A stretch of 10,678 nt of DNA from JAXDLK01 sp034666665 (GTDB lineage Bacteria > Desulfobacterota > Binatia > JACPRU01): the NCBI GenBank assembly GCA_034666665.1, contig JAXDLK010000346.1, positions 1 through 10,678 of the forward strand, written 5' to 3'. Position numbers and translations under genes: made by a program. Below, in pieces: positions 1-6,159 of this stretch (positions within the stretch are counted from its first letter, which is position 1; each line of letters opens with the position of its first letter). The notes under the pieces were generated by a model. It searched no databases, was not told where the DNA came from, and saw nothing but the letters and a program-made list of their open reading frames with translations.

Positions 1-26
1 CCCGACCCCTTTTCCGCAAGCGCGTC

Positions 27-614
27 TCAGTCGCGGAACGGTTCGAGCGCCTCGATCAGGCGGTCGCGGCCTTCGCCGGTGTGCGCGGAGAACGGAAGCC
101 ATGGAGCGCCCGAGGCCTCGGCCATCGCGCGGAGTTGCCGTTCGCGCTCGGCGCGGCCGAGCCGATCGACCTTGGTCGCGAGGCGCACGAGCGCGAGCCC
201 CCGCGCGGCGGCGAAGTCGGCGATCCGTGCCTCGTCCTCCTCCGGAAGGCGGCGCACGTCGAGCAGCAAGAGAAGCGCGCGGAGGTTCTGCCGGCCGTCG
301 AGATAGCGCTCGACGGCCCGCCCCCACGCCTCGCGGTCACGTCGTGATGCGCGGGCGAATCCCCAGCCGGGAAGATCGACGAGAGCGAGGCCGCCGCGGG
401 CGTCCCGGAAGAAGTGCAGGCGCTGCGTTCGGCCGGGGGTGCGGCTCACGCGCGCGAGCTTCCGACTCCCGCCGAGCGCGTTCAGCAGCGACGACTTGCC
501 GACGTTCGATCGGCCACCGACGGCCACCTCCGGGAGAGGCCACTTCGGCCACTCCGCTTCGCCGGCTGCGGAGCCGAAGTACAGAAGCTGGAGCCGTCCG
601 CGTTCACGCGGCAA
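27..614 (-). CDS. engB: Ribosome biogenesis GTP-binding protein EngB (YihA/YsxC)
   Basis: A 195-aa TrmE-Era-EngA-EngB-Septin family GTPase of normal length. All G motifs are visible: G1 GRSNVGKSS (34-42), the G2 region with TPGRTQ (59-64), G3 DLPGWG (80-85), G4 TKVD (147-150) and G5 SAHTG (176-180). The family is known to act in the cytoplasm late in 50S ribosomal subunit assembly and is often essential. The start is TTG at 612-614; no ATG or GTG gives a full-length protein, and the family's short N-terminus before G1 fits. The start lies inside the last codons of the upstream membrane-protein gene (11-base overlap), so translation is probably coupled. It is the last visible gene of a sigma-factor operon, an unusual setting. 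The 26 bases beyond its stop show no clear terminator. Confidence 0.96.
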   Translation of the reverse strand: MPRERGRLQLLYFGSAAGEAEWPKWPLPEVAVGGRSNVGKSSLLNALGGSRKLARVSRTPGRTQRLHFFRDARGGLALVDLPGWGFARASRRDREAWGRAVERYLDGRQNLRALLLLLDVRRLPEEDEARIADFAAARGLALVRLATKVDRLGRAERERQLRAMAEASGAPWLPFSAHTGEGRDRLIEALEPFRD

Positions 615-906
615 ACGGTCGGATCTCGACGGTGATTCCCAGCACCTCGTTCAGGAGCAGGTAGAGGCCGACGAGCGCGAGCAGCAGCAGGCCGAGCGCG
701 CCGAGAGCGATGCCCGAGAGGATCGTCAGACCGAGGAGCGTGGCCAGCGTGGTCAGCGGGCTCAGCACCCTCGGCGCCGCGTAGCGAGCGACGGGTTTCA
801 AGAGCGGCAACAGGTCGTCCGCGGGGATGCCGTGACCCAGCGCATCCCAGAAGCTCCGGCCGGCATCGCGAACGAGGTTCGTGAACGTCGTGAAAAGCGG
901 CGTCAT
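604..906 (-). CDS. Small hypothetical membrane protein (100 aa)
   Basis: I do not recognise the family. The N-terminal half (1-48) is moderately polar, with a possible amphipathic helix (residues 7-22) and a stretch LLPLLKPVARY (32-42). Residues 50-88 are strongly hydrophobic and fit two tightly spaced transmembrane helices (about 50-67 and 69-88) with a very short Gly/Ala turn. The tail LGITVEIRPFAA is short and probably cytoplasmic or at the interface. The ATG overlaps the stop of the preceding gene as ATGA, and its own stop lies 8 bases inside engB, so it is translationally coupled on both sides. Position in the sigma/anti-sigma operon suggests a membrane accessory, for example a partner of the anti-sigma factor or of the 151-aa protein; this is inference. 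Reality as a gene is well supported by the chained overlaps and membrane-like composition. Confidence 0.8.
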   Translation of the reverse strand: MTPLFTTFTNLVRDAGRSFWDALGHGIPADDLLPLLKPVARYAAPRVLSPLTTLATLLGLTILSGIALGALGLLLLALVGLYLLLNEVLGITVEIRPFAA

Positions 907-1358
907 CGCTCGGCCTCCACTCCGATCGAGATCAGCAACACTCCCTCGGAGTGCTTCGGTCCGCCGACCCAGATGTTGCCGTTGTTCGGCAAGCTGAAAT
1001 CGGTATCCAGCGGCGGACCGGCGGAGCCCTCGATCAAGACCACCTTCAGCTTGAGCCGTTGGTCCTGGTATGCCTTCGGCACCACCTGCAGGAACCGGCC
1101 GCCGGGGATCTCGAAGCTGTTCGGTTTTCCCCAGTCGCTGTATCGGCTCTCCTCACGGACGAGCTGGAACGACGAGTAGCGGAAGAGCCCTTCGAGCTGC
1201 CGCCGCTGCTCCTCGAGGCGCGCGTCGAAATCGGCGCCGGTGTTCGTCGCGAGCACCGTGCGCACGCGAAGCGTCACCCCGCTGCCGGCGAGCGCCACCC
1301 CGAGGAAGAAGCCGACGCCGAAGACGCTGCCGAAGGCGATGCGATGCGGCCGGGTCAT
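903..1358 (-). CDS. Signal-anchored extracytoplasmic protein of the sigma-factor operon (151 aa), function unknown
   Basis: The start is ATG at 1356-1358, overlapping the anti-sigma stop as ATGA. The reading frame runs open further upstream, but that extension is Arg-rich shadow sequence opposite the anti-sigma gene. Residues 1-6 are basic (MTRPHR), and residues 8-30 are a Gly/Ala/Phe/Val-rich hydrophobic segment that fits a signal anchor or uncleaved signal peptide; no lipobox Cys is present. A short charged helix (44-58, DARLEEQRRQLEGLF) follows. Residues 60-148 look like an all-beta domain with alternating hydrophobics and turn motifs: EIPGGRFLQVVP (83-94), LKVVLIEG (104-111), a Gly/Asn turn at 125-128 and VGGP (131-134). 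There is no Cys and no obvious catalytic motif. It most likely sits on the outer face of the membrane. Coupling to the anti-sigma gene suggests a sensor or accessory role, which is inference. Confidence 0.85.
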   Translation of the reverse strand: MTRPHRIAFGSVFGVGFFLGVALAGSGVTLRVRTVLATNTGADFDARLEEQRRQLEGLFRYSSFQLVREESRYSDWGKPNSFEIPGGRFLQVVPKAYQDQRLKLKVVLIEGSAGPPLDTDFSLPNNGNIWVGGPKHSEGVLLISIGVEAER

Positions 1359-1864
1359 GGCTGGTAGCTCGTCACCCAGATCGCGGTCGTGTGCTCCTCG
1401 GGCTCGGTCCAGAGGACGACGTTCGGCTCGCTCGACGACAGCCGTTCGATGTGTGCCTCGTTGCTCGCGACGTGCAGCGACGCTTCGCGCGGTCCCGCCG
1501 ACCAGATGCCGAGCGCCATGGCGATCACGAAGACCGCAGCGCCGAGCGCGAGCACCGGATGTCCGAAGCCGGCGGACAGTACCGCGGCGAACCGGCCGCG
1601 GAGGCGCGCCGGAAACGAGACCGAGATCGGCTCGAGACCTGCCTCGATCTGCGTCCAGAGCGCCGGCACGTGCACCCGATCGATGCCGCTCTCGATCGAG
1701 CCGCGGAAGAGGTCGCCGACGAGCTCGTAGCGACGGAACTCCGCTTCGCACGCGGCGCAACGCGTGAGGTGCAAGGCGAGCTCGCGCATCGAGCGGCCGT
1801 CCGTCTCGCCGTCGAGGAAGACGTCGAAACGCTTGTGCACCTCTTCGCAGCTGAGTGTCACCAC
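1355..1864 (-). CDS. Transmembrane ZAS-type anti-sigma factor
   Basis: A 169-aa protein with the layout of a membrane anti-sigma factor. The N-terminal cytoplasmic domain holds a zinc-associated anti-sigma (zf-HC2) motif H32-x3-C36-x2-C39 (HLTRCAAC), with a further Cys at position 6. A single transmembrane helix spans about 102-122, and residues 123-169 are predicted extracytoplasmic. The C-terminal stretch ending TTAIWVTSY resembles tails of other membrane proteins coded beside ECF sigma factors. Such proteins bind and silence the cognate sigma factor until proteolysis or a conformational change releases it. The start is the first of two tandem GTG codons (1862-1864, 1859-1861), 31 bases after the sigma gene stop; the second GTG would cost one residue. 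The short ectodomain has no recognisable sensor fold, so the signal is unknown. Some ZAS proteins respond to redox, and the Cys residues leave that open. Confidence 0.93.
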   Translation of the reverse strand: MVTLSCEEVHKRFDVFLDGETDGRSMRELALHLTRCAACEAEFRRYELVGDLFRGSIESGIDRVHVPALWTQIEAGLEPISVSFPARLRGRFAAVLSAGFGHPVLALGAAVFVIAMALGIWSAGPREASLHVASNEAHIERLSSSEPNVVLWTEPEEHTTAIWVTSYQP

Positions 1865-1895
1865 GCGAGGTCCGCCCGGTTCCCTTCGCGCAGCC

Positions 1896-2450
1896 TCAGA
1901 GAAGATCCCCGAGTTTTGCCTGGAGCTTCTTCCGAGCGTAGTGGAGACGGCTCATTACCGTCCCCTTGGAACACTGCATCACTCTGCTGATGTCTTCGTA
2001 AGATAAGCCTTCGATTTCGCGAAGAACTATGGTCGCTTTGTGCTCGGGCGTCAACTCGTCGATCACCTCGAACACGCGGTCGCGGATCTGCTTCTGCATC
2101 ATGCGCGAGTCCGGCTCCGAGCGTGTCGCCGCGCGCGGCACGTCGTCGCCGAGCGCGTCGTCGGCACTCACCTCCGAGCGACGCCCTTCGCGGCGGCGAA
2201 AGTCGATCGCCGCGTTTACCGTGATGCGATAGAGCCACGTGTAAAAGCTCGATTCCCCGAGGAAGCTCCCGAGGTTCTTGTGCGCGCGGATGAACGTCTC
2301 CTGGGCGACGTCCTTGGCATCGTCGAGGTTGCCCGACATTCCCAGGGCGATCGACAGAACCTGGCGGTGGTAGCGGTCGAAGAGCTCGCGGAACGCCGGC
2401 TCGCTTCCCTGCCGGCTTTCGCGGACGAGATCCCAGTCACTCCTCTCCAC
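1896..2450 (-). CDS. ECF-type RNA polymerase sigma factor (RpoE-like)
   Basis: A 184-aa group-4 sigma factor with only regions 2 and 4. Region 2 spans about 20-88, with the core-binding and -10 recognition helices DAKDVAQETFIRAHKNL (44-60) and FYTWLYRITVNAAIDFRRR (69-87). A polar linker (89-118) follows. Region 4 spans 124-178, with the -35 helix-turn-helix LSYEDISRVMQC and GTVMSRLHYARKKL. It redirects RNA polymerase to a small regulon, typically for envelope or oxidative stress, and usually controls its own operon. The start is GTG at 2448-2450, preceded by GGGAG at 2461-2465 (10-base spacing). It is followed directly by its anti-sigma gene. The signal and regulon cannot be read from this window, and I do not assign a symbol because ECF subgroup naming needs phylogeny. 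Confidence 0.97.
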   Translation of the reverse strand: MERSDWDLVRESRQGSEPAFRELFDRYHRQVLSIALGMSGNLDDAKDVAQETFIRAHKNLGSFLGESSFYTWLYRITVNAAIDFRRREGRRSEVSADDALGDDVPRAATRSEPDSRMMQKQIRDRVFEVIDELTPEHKATIVLREIEGLSYEDISRVMQCSKGTVMSRLHYARKKLQAKLGDLL

Positions 2451-2460
2451 GCAGCCAACA

Positions 2461-2465
2461 CTCCC
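2461..2465 (-). promoter_or_regulatory. Ribosome binding site of the ECF sigma gene
   Basis: On the minus strand this reads GGGAG, ten bases before the GTG start at 2450. It supports that start codon over internal alternatives and lies within one arm of the overlapping dyads described next. Confidence 0.5.
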
Positions 2466-2484
2466 GTTTGACGGGCGCCAAACG
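2463..2484 (-). promoter_or_regulatory. Overlapping dyads before the ECF sigma gene (possible operator or leader hairpin)
   Basis: Two inverted repeats overlap here. CGTTTG (2465-2470) pairs with CAAACG (2479-2484) around an 8-base centre. CCCGT (2463-2467) pairs with ACGGG (2471-2475) around 3 bases. They are mutually exclusive as RNA hairpins, and the second one would cover the GGGAG ribosome binding site. On the minus strand a TTGAATA, 16 bases, CGTCAAA arrangement across the same place loosely resembles an ECF promoter, but it would leave a leader of only about 9 bases, so I do not call it. Whether the site binds a protein, folds as RNA or is chance is open. Confidence 0.3.
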
Positions 2485-2500
2485 CCGCATATTCAAGCGA

Positions 2501-2543
2501 TTTCCCACGCCCCCACGAACGAGTCGAGGCAATCGGCGGGAAA
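2501..2543 (-). repeat. Imperfect inverted repeat after the polA stop
   Basis: GGCGGGAAA (2535-2543) can pair with TTTCCC-AC-GCC (2501-2511): nine pairs interrupted by a two-base bulge, with a 23-base loop. It begins 3 bases past the polA stop codon and ends about 50 bases before the sigma gene. No T-run follows on the minus strand, so it is not a textbook intrinsic terminator. It could be an mRNA 3' stem between polA and the sigma operon. Confidence 0.3.
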
Positions 2544-2545
2544 GC

Positions 2546-5170
2546 TCAGTGGATCTCGGCCCAGTTGGCGCCGACGCCCACCTCGACCTCGAGGGGAACG
2601 GCCAGCTCGGCGACGCGCGTCATCTGATTCCGGACCAGCGAAACGACGGCGTCGACCTCGCTCTCGGGGGCCTCGAAGATGAGCTCGTCGTGGACCTGGA
2701 GGATCATCGCGGCTCGCGAGCCGCTCTCCCGGAGCTCCCGGTCGATGCGGATCATCGCGACCTTGATGAGATCGGCCGCGCTCCCCTGGATCGGCGTGTT
2801 CACCGCCGTCCGCTCCGCGAACTGGCGCACGCCGCCTTCGCGACTGGCGATGTCGGGGATGAAGCGCCTGCGGCCGAAGAGGGTGGTCACGTAACCGGTG
2901 CGGCGCGCTCGCTCGAGCGTCGAACGCACGTACTCGGATACTCCGGGATACCGCGCGAAGTAGCTGCGGATGTATTCCTCCGCCGCCTCGAGCGAGATGT
3001 CGAGCTCGCGGGCGAGCCGCACCGGCCCCATTCCATAGATGATGCCGAAGTTGATCACCTTCGCGGCCCGGCGCTCCTCGGGTGCGACGGCATCGAGCTC
3101 CCGCCGGAAGACCTCGGCGGCGGTTCGCCGGTGGATGTCCTCGCCTTTGCGGAACGAATCCTGGAGCGTCGCATCTCCGGTCAGGTGAGCGAGCAGGCGG
3201 AGCTCGATCTGCGAGTAGTCGGCGGAGATCAGCCGGGTCCCCGGCGCCGGAACGAACGCCTGGCGAATGCGACGGCCCTCGTCCGTGCGGATGGGAATGT
3301 TCTGCAGGTTGGGATCGCTGGAGGAAAGCCGCCCGGTGGCGGCGACGGTCTGGTTGAAGGCGCAATGAATGCGGCCGGTGCGGGGATCCACGAGCGCCAG
3401 GAGCGCGTCGACGTAGGTCGACTTGAGCTTCGAAAGCATCCGATACGACAGGATCTTGTCCGGCAGCGGATGCTCGCGGGCGAGGCGCGTGAGCACGTCG
3501 ACGTCCGTCGAGAGGCCGGTCTTGCCGCGGCGCACCCCCCGCGAGGAGATCTTCAGTCGGTCGAACAGCACCTCGCGGAGCTGCGGGGGAGAGCTCACGT
3601 TGAACTCGGTTCCGGCGAGGGCGTAGATCTCGCCGAGGCATGTCTCCATCCGGCCGTCGAACTCGGCGCCGAGCGCGGAGAGCTTGTCGCGGTCGATCCC
3701 GACCCCGTGGGCCTCCATCCGCGCGAGCACCGCCACCAGCGGCATCTCGATCTCGCGAAAGAGCGCCCCCGCCTGCTGCTCCTCGAGCTGCTCGCCGAGG
3801 ACGCCGCGGAGCTGGAGGGCCGTCCGCACGCGCTCCGCCGCGGCCTCGAGCGGCGCGTCCGGCCCCTCGTCGAACGAAGCGATGCTCCGGCCGAAGAGCT
3901 CGAGCGCGAGATCCTCGATGCGGTGACTCTGCCGCGACGGATGGATCACGTACGACGCCAGGCTCGCGTCGAATGCCAGCCCGCGAAGCTCGACGCCGGC
4001 GCGCCCGAGAGCGAACGACGCGCGCTTCAGGTCGGATCCCACCTTCTCCGGGCGCTCGGCGCCGAGCAGCGGCTCGAGGTCGGCGGCACGGAGGCCGCCC
4101 TCGCCGCCGAGGCGGACCACGCAGGCCTCGGTCTCGTCGAGACCGATCGCCACCGCCGAGGGCTCGCCGTTTCTCTCGGACGTGACCACCTCGACGCCGA
4201 TGCGTTCGAGGCCCGCCGCCAGCGTGATCAGATCCGCGAGCGCCGCGGCGTCCTCGATCCAGCCGGTGGTGCCGCTCTTGGGGCTCCCGGCCGGGGCCAG
4301 GCGGGGGATCAGCGACTGGAAGCCGAGCTCGGTGAAGAGCGCGCGCACCCGCGCGGGATCCGGCGCTCCGATGCGCAGCGCGTCGAGCGACGTCTCCAGG
4401 GGAACGTCTCGCTTCAGCATCACCAGCTCGCGGCTGAGCCGCGCCACCTCCGCGTCCCGCGCCAGCGTCTCGCGGCACTTCTTCGCGCCGCGGAGCGCGA
4501 GGGTCTCGACCTCGCCCAGCCGCGACAGCAGGTTCTCGAGCGTGCCGAAATGGCCGATCAGCACCTGCGCGGTCTTGTCGCCGATGCCCTTGACGCCCGG
4601 GACGTTGTCGATCGAGTCCCCGACCAGCGCCATCACCTCGACCACCTGCTCCGGAGCGACCCCGAACCGGGCACGCACTTCCTCGACGCCGATCTTCCGG
4701 TTGCGCATGGTGTCGTAGAGCCGGACGTTCGGCGAGACCAGCTGCATCATGTCCTTGTCCGAGGTGACGATGAGCACGTCGCTGACCTCGGGCTCGAAGC
4801 GCGCGACGAGCGTGGCGATGACGTCGTCCGCCTCCACTCCCGCGACCTCGAGCAGCGGCAGCCGAAGCGCCTCCACGACGGCTCGGACGTAGGGAAGCTG
4901 CGGCAGCAGGTCGCTCGGCATCGGCGCGCGCTCCGCCTTGTACTCGGTGTAGACCTCGTCCCGGAACGTCGGACCGCCGGCATCGAACACGATCGCCAAC
5001 CGTCCGGGACGTTCGTCGGTCAGGCACTTGACCAGCATGTTGACGAAGCCGTAGACCGCACCGGTCGGCAGCCCGGCCTTGTTCGCGAGCGGCGGCAACG
5101 CGTGAAACGCGCGGTAGACGAACCCGCTCGCGTCGACGACGACGAGCCGCGGCTTCTCCTCGGCTCCCAT
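2546..5170 (-). CDS. polA: DNA polymerase I, proofreading site degenerate
   Basis: An 874-aa family A polymerase for Okazaki fragment maturation and repair synthesis. The 5'-3' nuclease domain (about 7-290) keeps its metal ligands: D13, D63 (FDAGG), D115/D116 (EADDV), D138/D140 (TSDKD) and D185/D188 (GDSIDN). The polymerase domain (about 480-874) has motif A DYSQIELRLLAHL (D651), motif B RRAAKVINFGIIYG (700-713, including K704, F708 and Y712), and motif C QVHDELIFEA with H827, D828 and E829. The middle 3'-5' exonuclease-like domain (about 300-460) has lost its catalytic residues. Compared with E. coli, D355/E357 align with E327/V329, D424 with A384, Y497 with A443 and D501 with R447. It is therefore probably non-proofreading, as known for Taq and Bst enzymes. 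Start ATG 5168-5170 places RLVVVDASGFVYRAFHALPP at the family's usual position; the open frame further upstream is not homologous. The ribosome binding site is weak. Confidence 0.98.
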   Translation of the reverse strand: MGAEEKPRLVVVDASGFVYRAFHALPPLANKAGLPTGAVYGFVNMLVKCLTDERPGRLAIVFDAGGPTFRDEVYTEYKAERAPMPSDLLPQLPYVRAVVEALRLPLLEVAGVEADDVIATLVARFEPEVSDVLIVTSDKDMMQLVSPNVRLYDTMRNRKIGVEEVRARFGVAPEQVVEVMALVGDSIDNVPGVKGIGDKTAQVLIGHFGTLENLLSRLGEVETLALRGAKKCRETLARDAEVARLSRELVMLKRDVPLETSLDALRIGAPDPARVRALFTELGFQSLIPRLAPAGSPKSGTTGWIEDAAALADLITLAAGLERIGVEVVTSERNGEPSAVAIGLDETEACVVRLGGEGGLRAADLEPLLGAERPEKVGSDLKRASFALGRAGVELRGLAFDASLASYVIHPSRQSHRIEDLALELFGRSIASFDEGPDAPLEAAAERVRTALQLRGVLGEQLEEQQAGALFREIEMPLVAVLARMEAHGVGIDRDKLSALGAEFDGRMETCLGEIYALAGTEFNVSSPPQLREVLFDRLKISSRGVRRGKTGLSTDVDVLTRLAREHPLPDKILSYRMLSKLKSTYVDALLALVDPRTGRIHCAFNQTVAATGRLSSSDPNLQNIPIRTDEGRRIRQAFVPAPGTRLISADYSQIELRLLAHLTGDATLQDSFRKGEDIHRRTAAEVFRRELDAVAPEERRAAKVINFGIIYGMGPVRLARELDISLEAAEEYIRSYFARYPGVSEYVRSTLERARRTGYVTTLFGRRRFIPDIASREGGVRQFAERTAVNTPIQGSAADLIKVAMIRIDRELRESGSRAAMILQVHDELIFEAPESEVDAVVSLVRNQMTRVAELAVPLEVEVGVGANWAEIH

Positions 5171-5206
5171 GGACGGTGAGTAACAGAGGCTCCCAGGCGA
5201 GTCATC

Positions 5207-5227
5207 CGCCGGCGCCGAGTGCCGGCG
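5207..5227 (-). repeat. GC stem-loop in the likely polA leader
   Basis: CGCCGGC (5207-5213) and GCCGGCG (5221-5227) are perfect complements around a 7-base centre, giving a seven-pair all-GC stem about 37 bases before the polA start. The core also repeats directly (GCCGGCGC-type units). It may be a leader hairpin, a protein site, or a by-product of high GC. Confidence 0.3.
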
Positions 5228-5304
5228 CGCGTGAATTTTCCCGACGGCGGGGCGTCCAAGCGATGTCGCGCGACGCCACGAGAACGGAGCCCTGCCGCCA
5301 CTTC

Positions 5305-5331
5305 TTGACTTCCGGGGAACCACTGGTTAAT
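5305..5331 (+). promoter_or_regulatory. Candidate sigma-70 promoter for the ABC operon
   Basis: TTGACT (5305-5310) matches five of six bases of the -35 consensus. GTTAAT (5326-5331) matches four of six of the -10 consensus, with TG just upstream. The spacing is 15 bases, shorter than the usual 17, which lowers confidence. It lies about 45 bases before the ABC ATPase start. Confidence 0.35.
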
Positions 5332-5376
5332 GCCGCCCTCGCTGATTTCCCACACCCCTTTTCCCGAGCACTCGCG

Positions 5377-6159
5377 ATGATCGACGTCCGCCATCTCACC
5401 AAGCGGTACGGCGACCTCACCGCCATCCACGACGTCTCCTTTCGCGTCGAGAAGGGCGAGGTGCTGGGGTTCCTCGGCCCGAACGGCGCCGGCAAGACGA
5501 CCACGATGCGCATCGTCACCGGCTTCATGCCGGCGAGCGACGGCACCGTGACCGTCGACGGCTTCGACGTCTTCACGGACTCCTTCGAGGTCCGGAAACG
5601 GATCGGCTATCTGCCGGAAAACCCGCCGCTCTACGCCGAGATGACGGTGGAGCGGTACCTCGCCTTCGTCGGGCGCATCAAGGGCCTCGGCAAGGGGCAG
5701 ATCCCCGAGGCGCTCGAGCGAGCGCTCGAGACCTGCGGTCTCACCGAAGTCCGTCATCGCGTCACCGGGAACCTGTCCAAGGGGTATCGCCAGCGCGTCG
5801 GTCTCGCCCAGGCGCTGATCCACGATCCCCCGGTTCTGGTGCTCGACGAGCCGACGATCGGGCTCGACCCGCGGCAGATCATCGAGATCCGCACGCTCAT
5901 CCGCGAGCTCTCCGGGGAGCGAACGGTGATCCTCTCCACCCACATCCTCCCGGAGGTGTCGCAGATCTGCGAGAAGGTCGTGATCCTCTCGAACGGCCGT
6001 GTGGCCCTCGAGGAACGGATGGAGAACCTGGCCACCGGCCACGGAACGCTGGAGGAAGTCTTCCTGCGGGCAATCGCCAGCGAGCACGGCCCGGAGGCCG
6101 CGGAGGCCGCCGTCGAGGAGGTCGCCGAGCCGTCGGCGCCGCCGGAGCCACGGCCGTGA
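5377..6159 (+). CDS. ABC transporter ATP-binding protein (GldA-like, ABC-2 type)
   Basis: A 260-aa cytoplasmic ATPase that would power the permease coded next to it. Motifs are complete: Walker A GPNGAGKT (34-41), signature LSKGYRQR (133-140), Walker B with D-loop VLVLDEPTIGLDP (153-165) and the switch His189 in STHIL. The Q-loop position reads YLPENPPLY (78-86), with Glu81 where most ABC ATPases have Gln, a form I associate with this Gld-like subgroup. The protein ends TLEEVFLRAI (214-223), followed by an acidic, Pro-rich tail (about 224-260) of no known function. The start is ATG 5377, which gives the family-typical MIDVRHLTKRYGDL; an upstream GTG frame adds 67 unlike residues. Its stop overlaps the permease start as GTGA. 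Together with the next three genes it forms a Gld-type transport operon; substrate and direction are unknown. Confidence 0.95.
   Translation: MIDVRHLTKRYGDLTAIHDVSFRVEKGEVLGFLGPNGAGKTTTMRIVTGFMPASDGTVTVDGFDVFTDSFEVRKRIGYLPENPPLYAEMTVERYLAFVGRIKGLGKGQIPEALERALETCGLTEVRHRVTGNLSKGYRQRVGLAQALIHDPPVLVLDEPTIGLDPRQIIEIRTLIRELSGERTVILSTHILPEVSQICEKVVILSNGRVALEERMENLATGHGTLEEVFLRAIASEHGPEAAEAAVEEVAEPSAPPEPRP

Larger units (their letters stand above)
5171..5376. other. Divergent intergenic region between polA and the ABC operon
   Basis: This 206-base stretch separates two outward-facing genes and must hold start signals for both. Frames of both flanking genes stay open through it because of high GC, but the peptides are Arg/Pro/Ser-rich and unlike the family N-termini. 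I found a candidate promoter for the plus-strand operon and a GC stem-loop, listed separately. On the minus strand TTGGAC (5254-5259) with AT-rich bases at 5234-5239 is the best but poor candidate for a polA promoter. Confidence 0.6.

Noticed and set aside
1359..1760. N-terminal extension of the 151-aa protein
   Set aside because: It is Arg-rich and lies opposite no missing domain but within the anti-sigma gene; the ATG at 1358 overlapping the anti-sigma stop and starting a signal anchor is much the better start.
2493..5027. An 844-codon open frame on the minus strand overlapping polA in another frame
   Set aside because: Arg/Ala/Gly-rich shadow of polA with no domain; same-strand overlap over its whole length with a conserved gene.
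2468..5179. A 903-codon open frame on the plus strand opposite polA
   Set aside because: It mirrors polA in a high-GC genome, where stops are rare in the antisense frame. The peptide is Arg/Asp/Glu/Leu-rich with no recognisable domain, and polA motifs on the other strand are beyond doubt.
5171..5323. A longer polA start giving 51 more residues
   Set aside because: The added part is unlike any PolA N-terminus; ATG 5170 sets the first nuclease motif at the normal distance.
5176..5376. GTG start adding 67 residues to the ABC ATPase
   Set aside because: The extension is Ser/Arg/Pro-rich, while ABC ATPases of this type begin a few residues before the first strand, as with ATG 5377.
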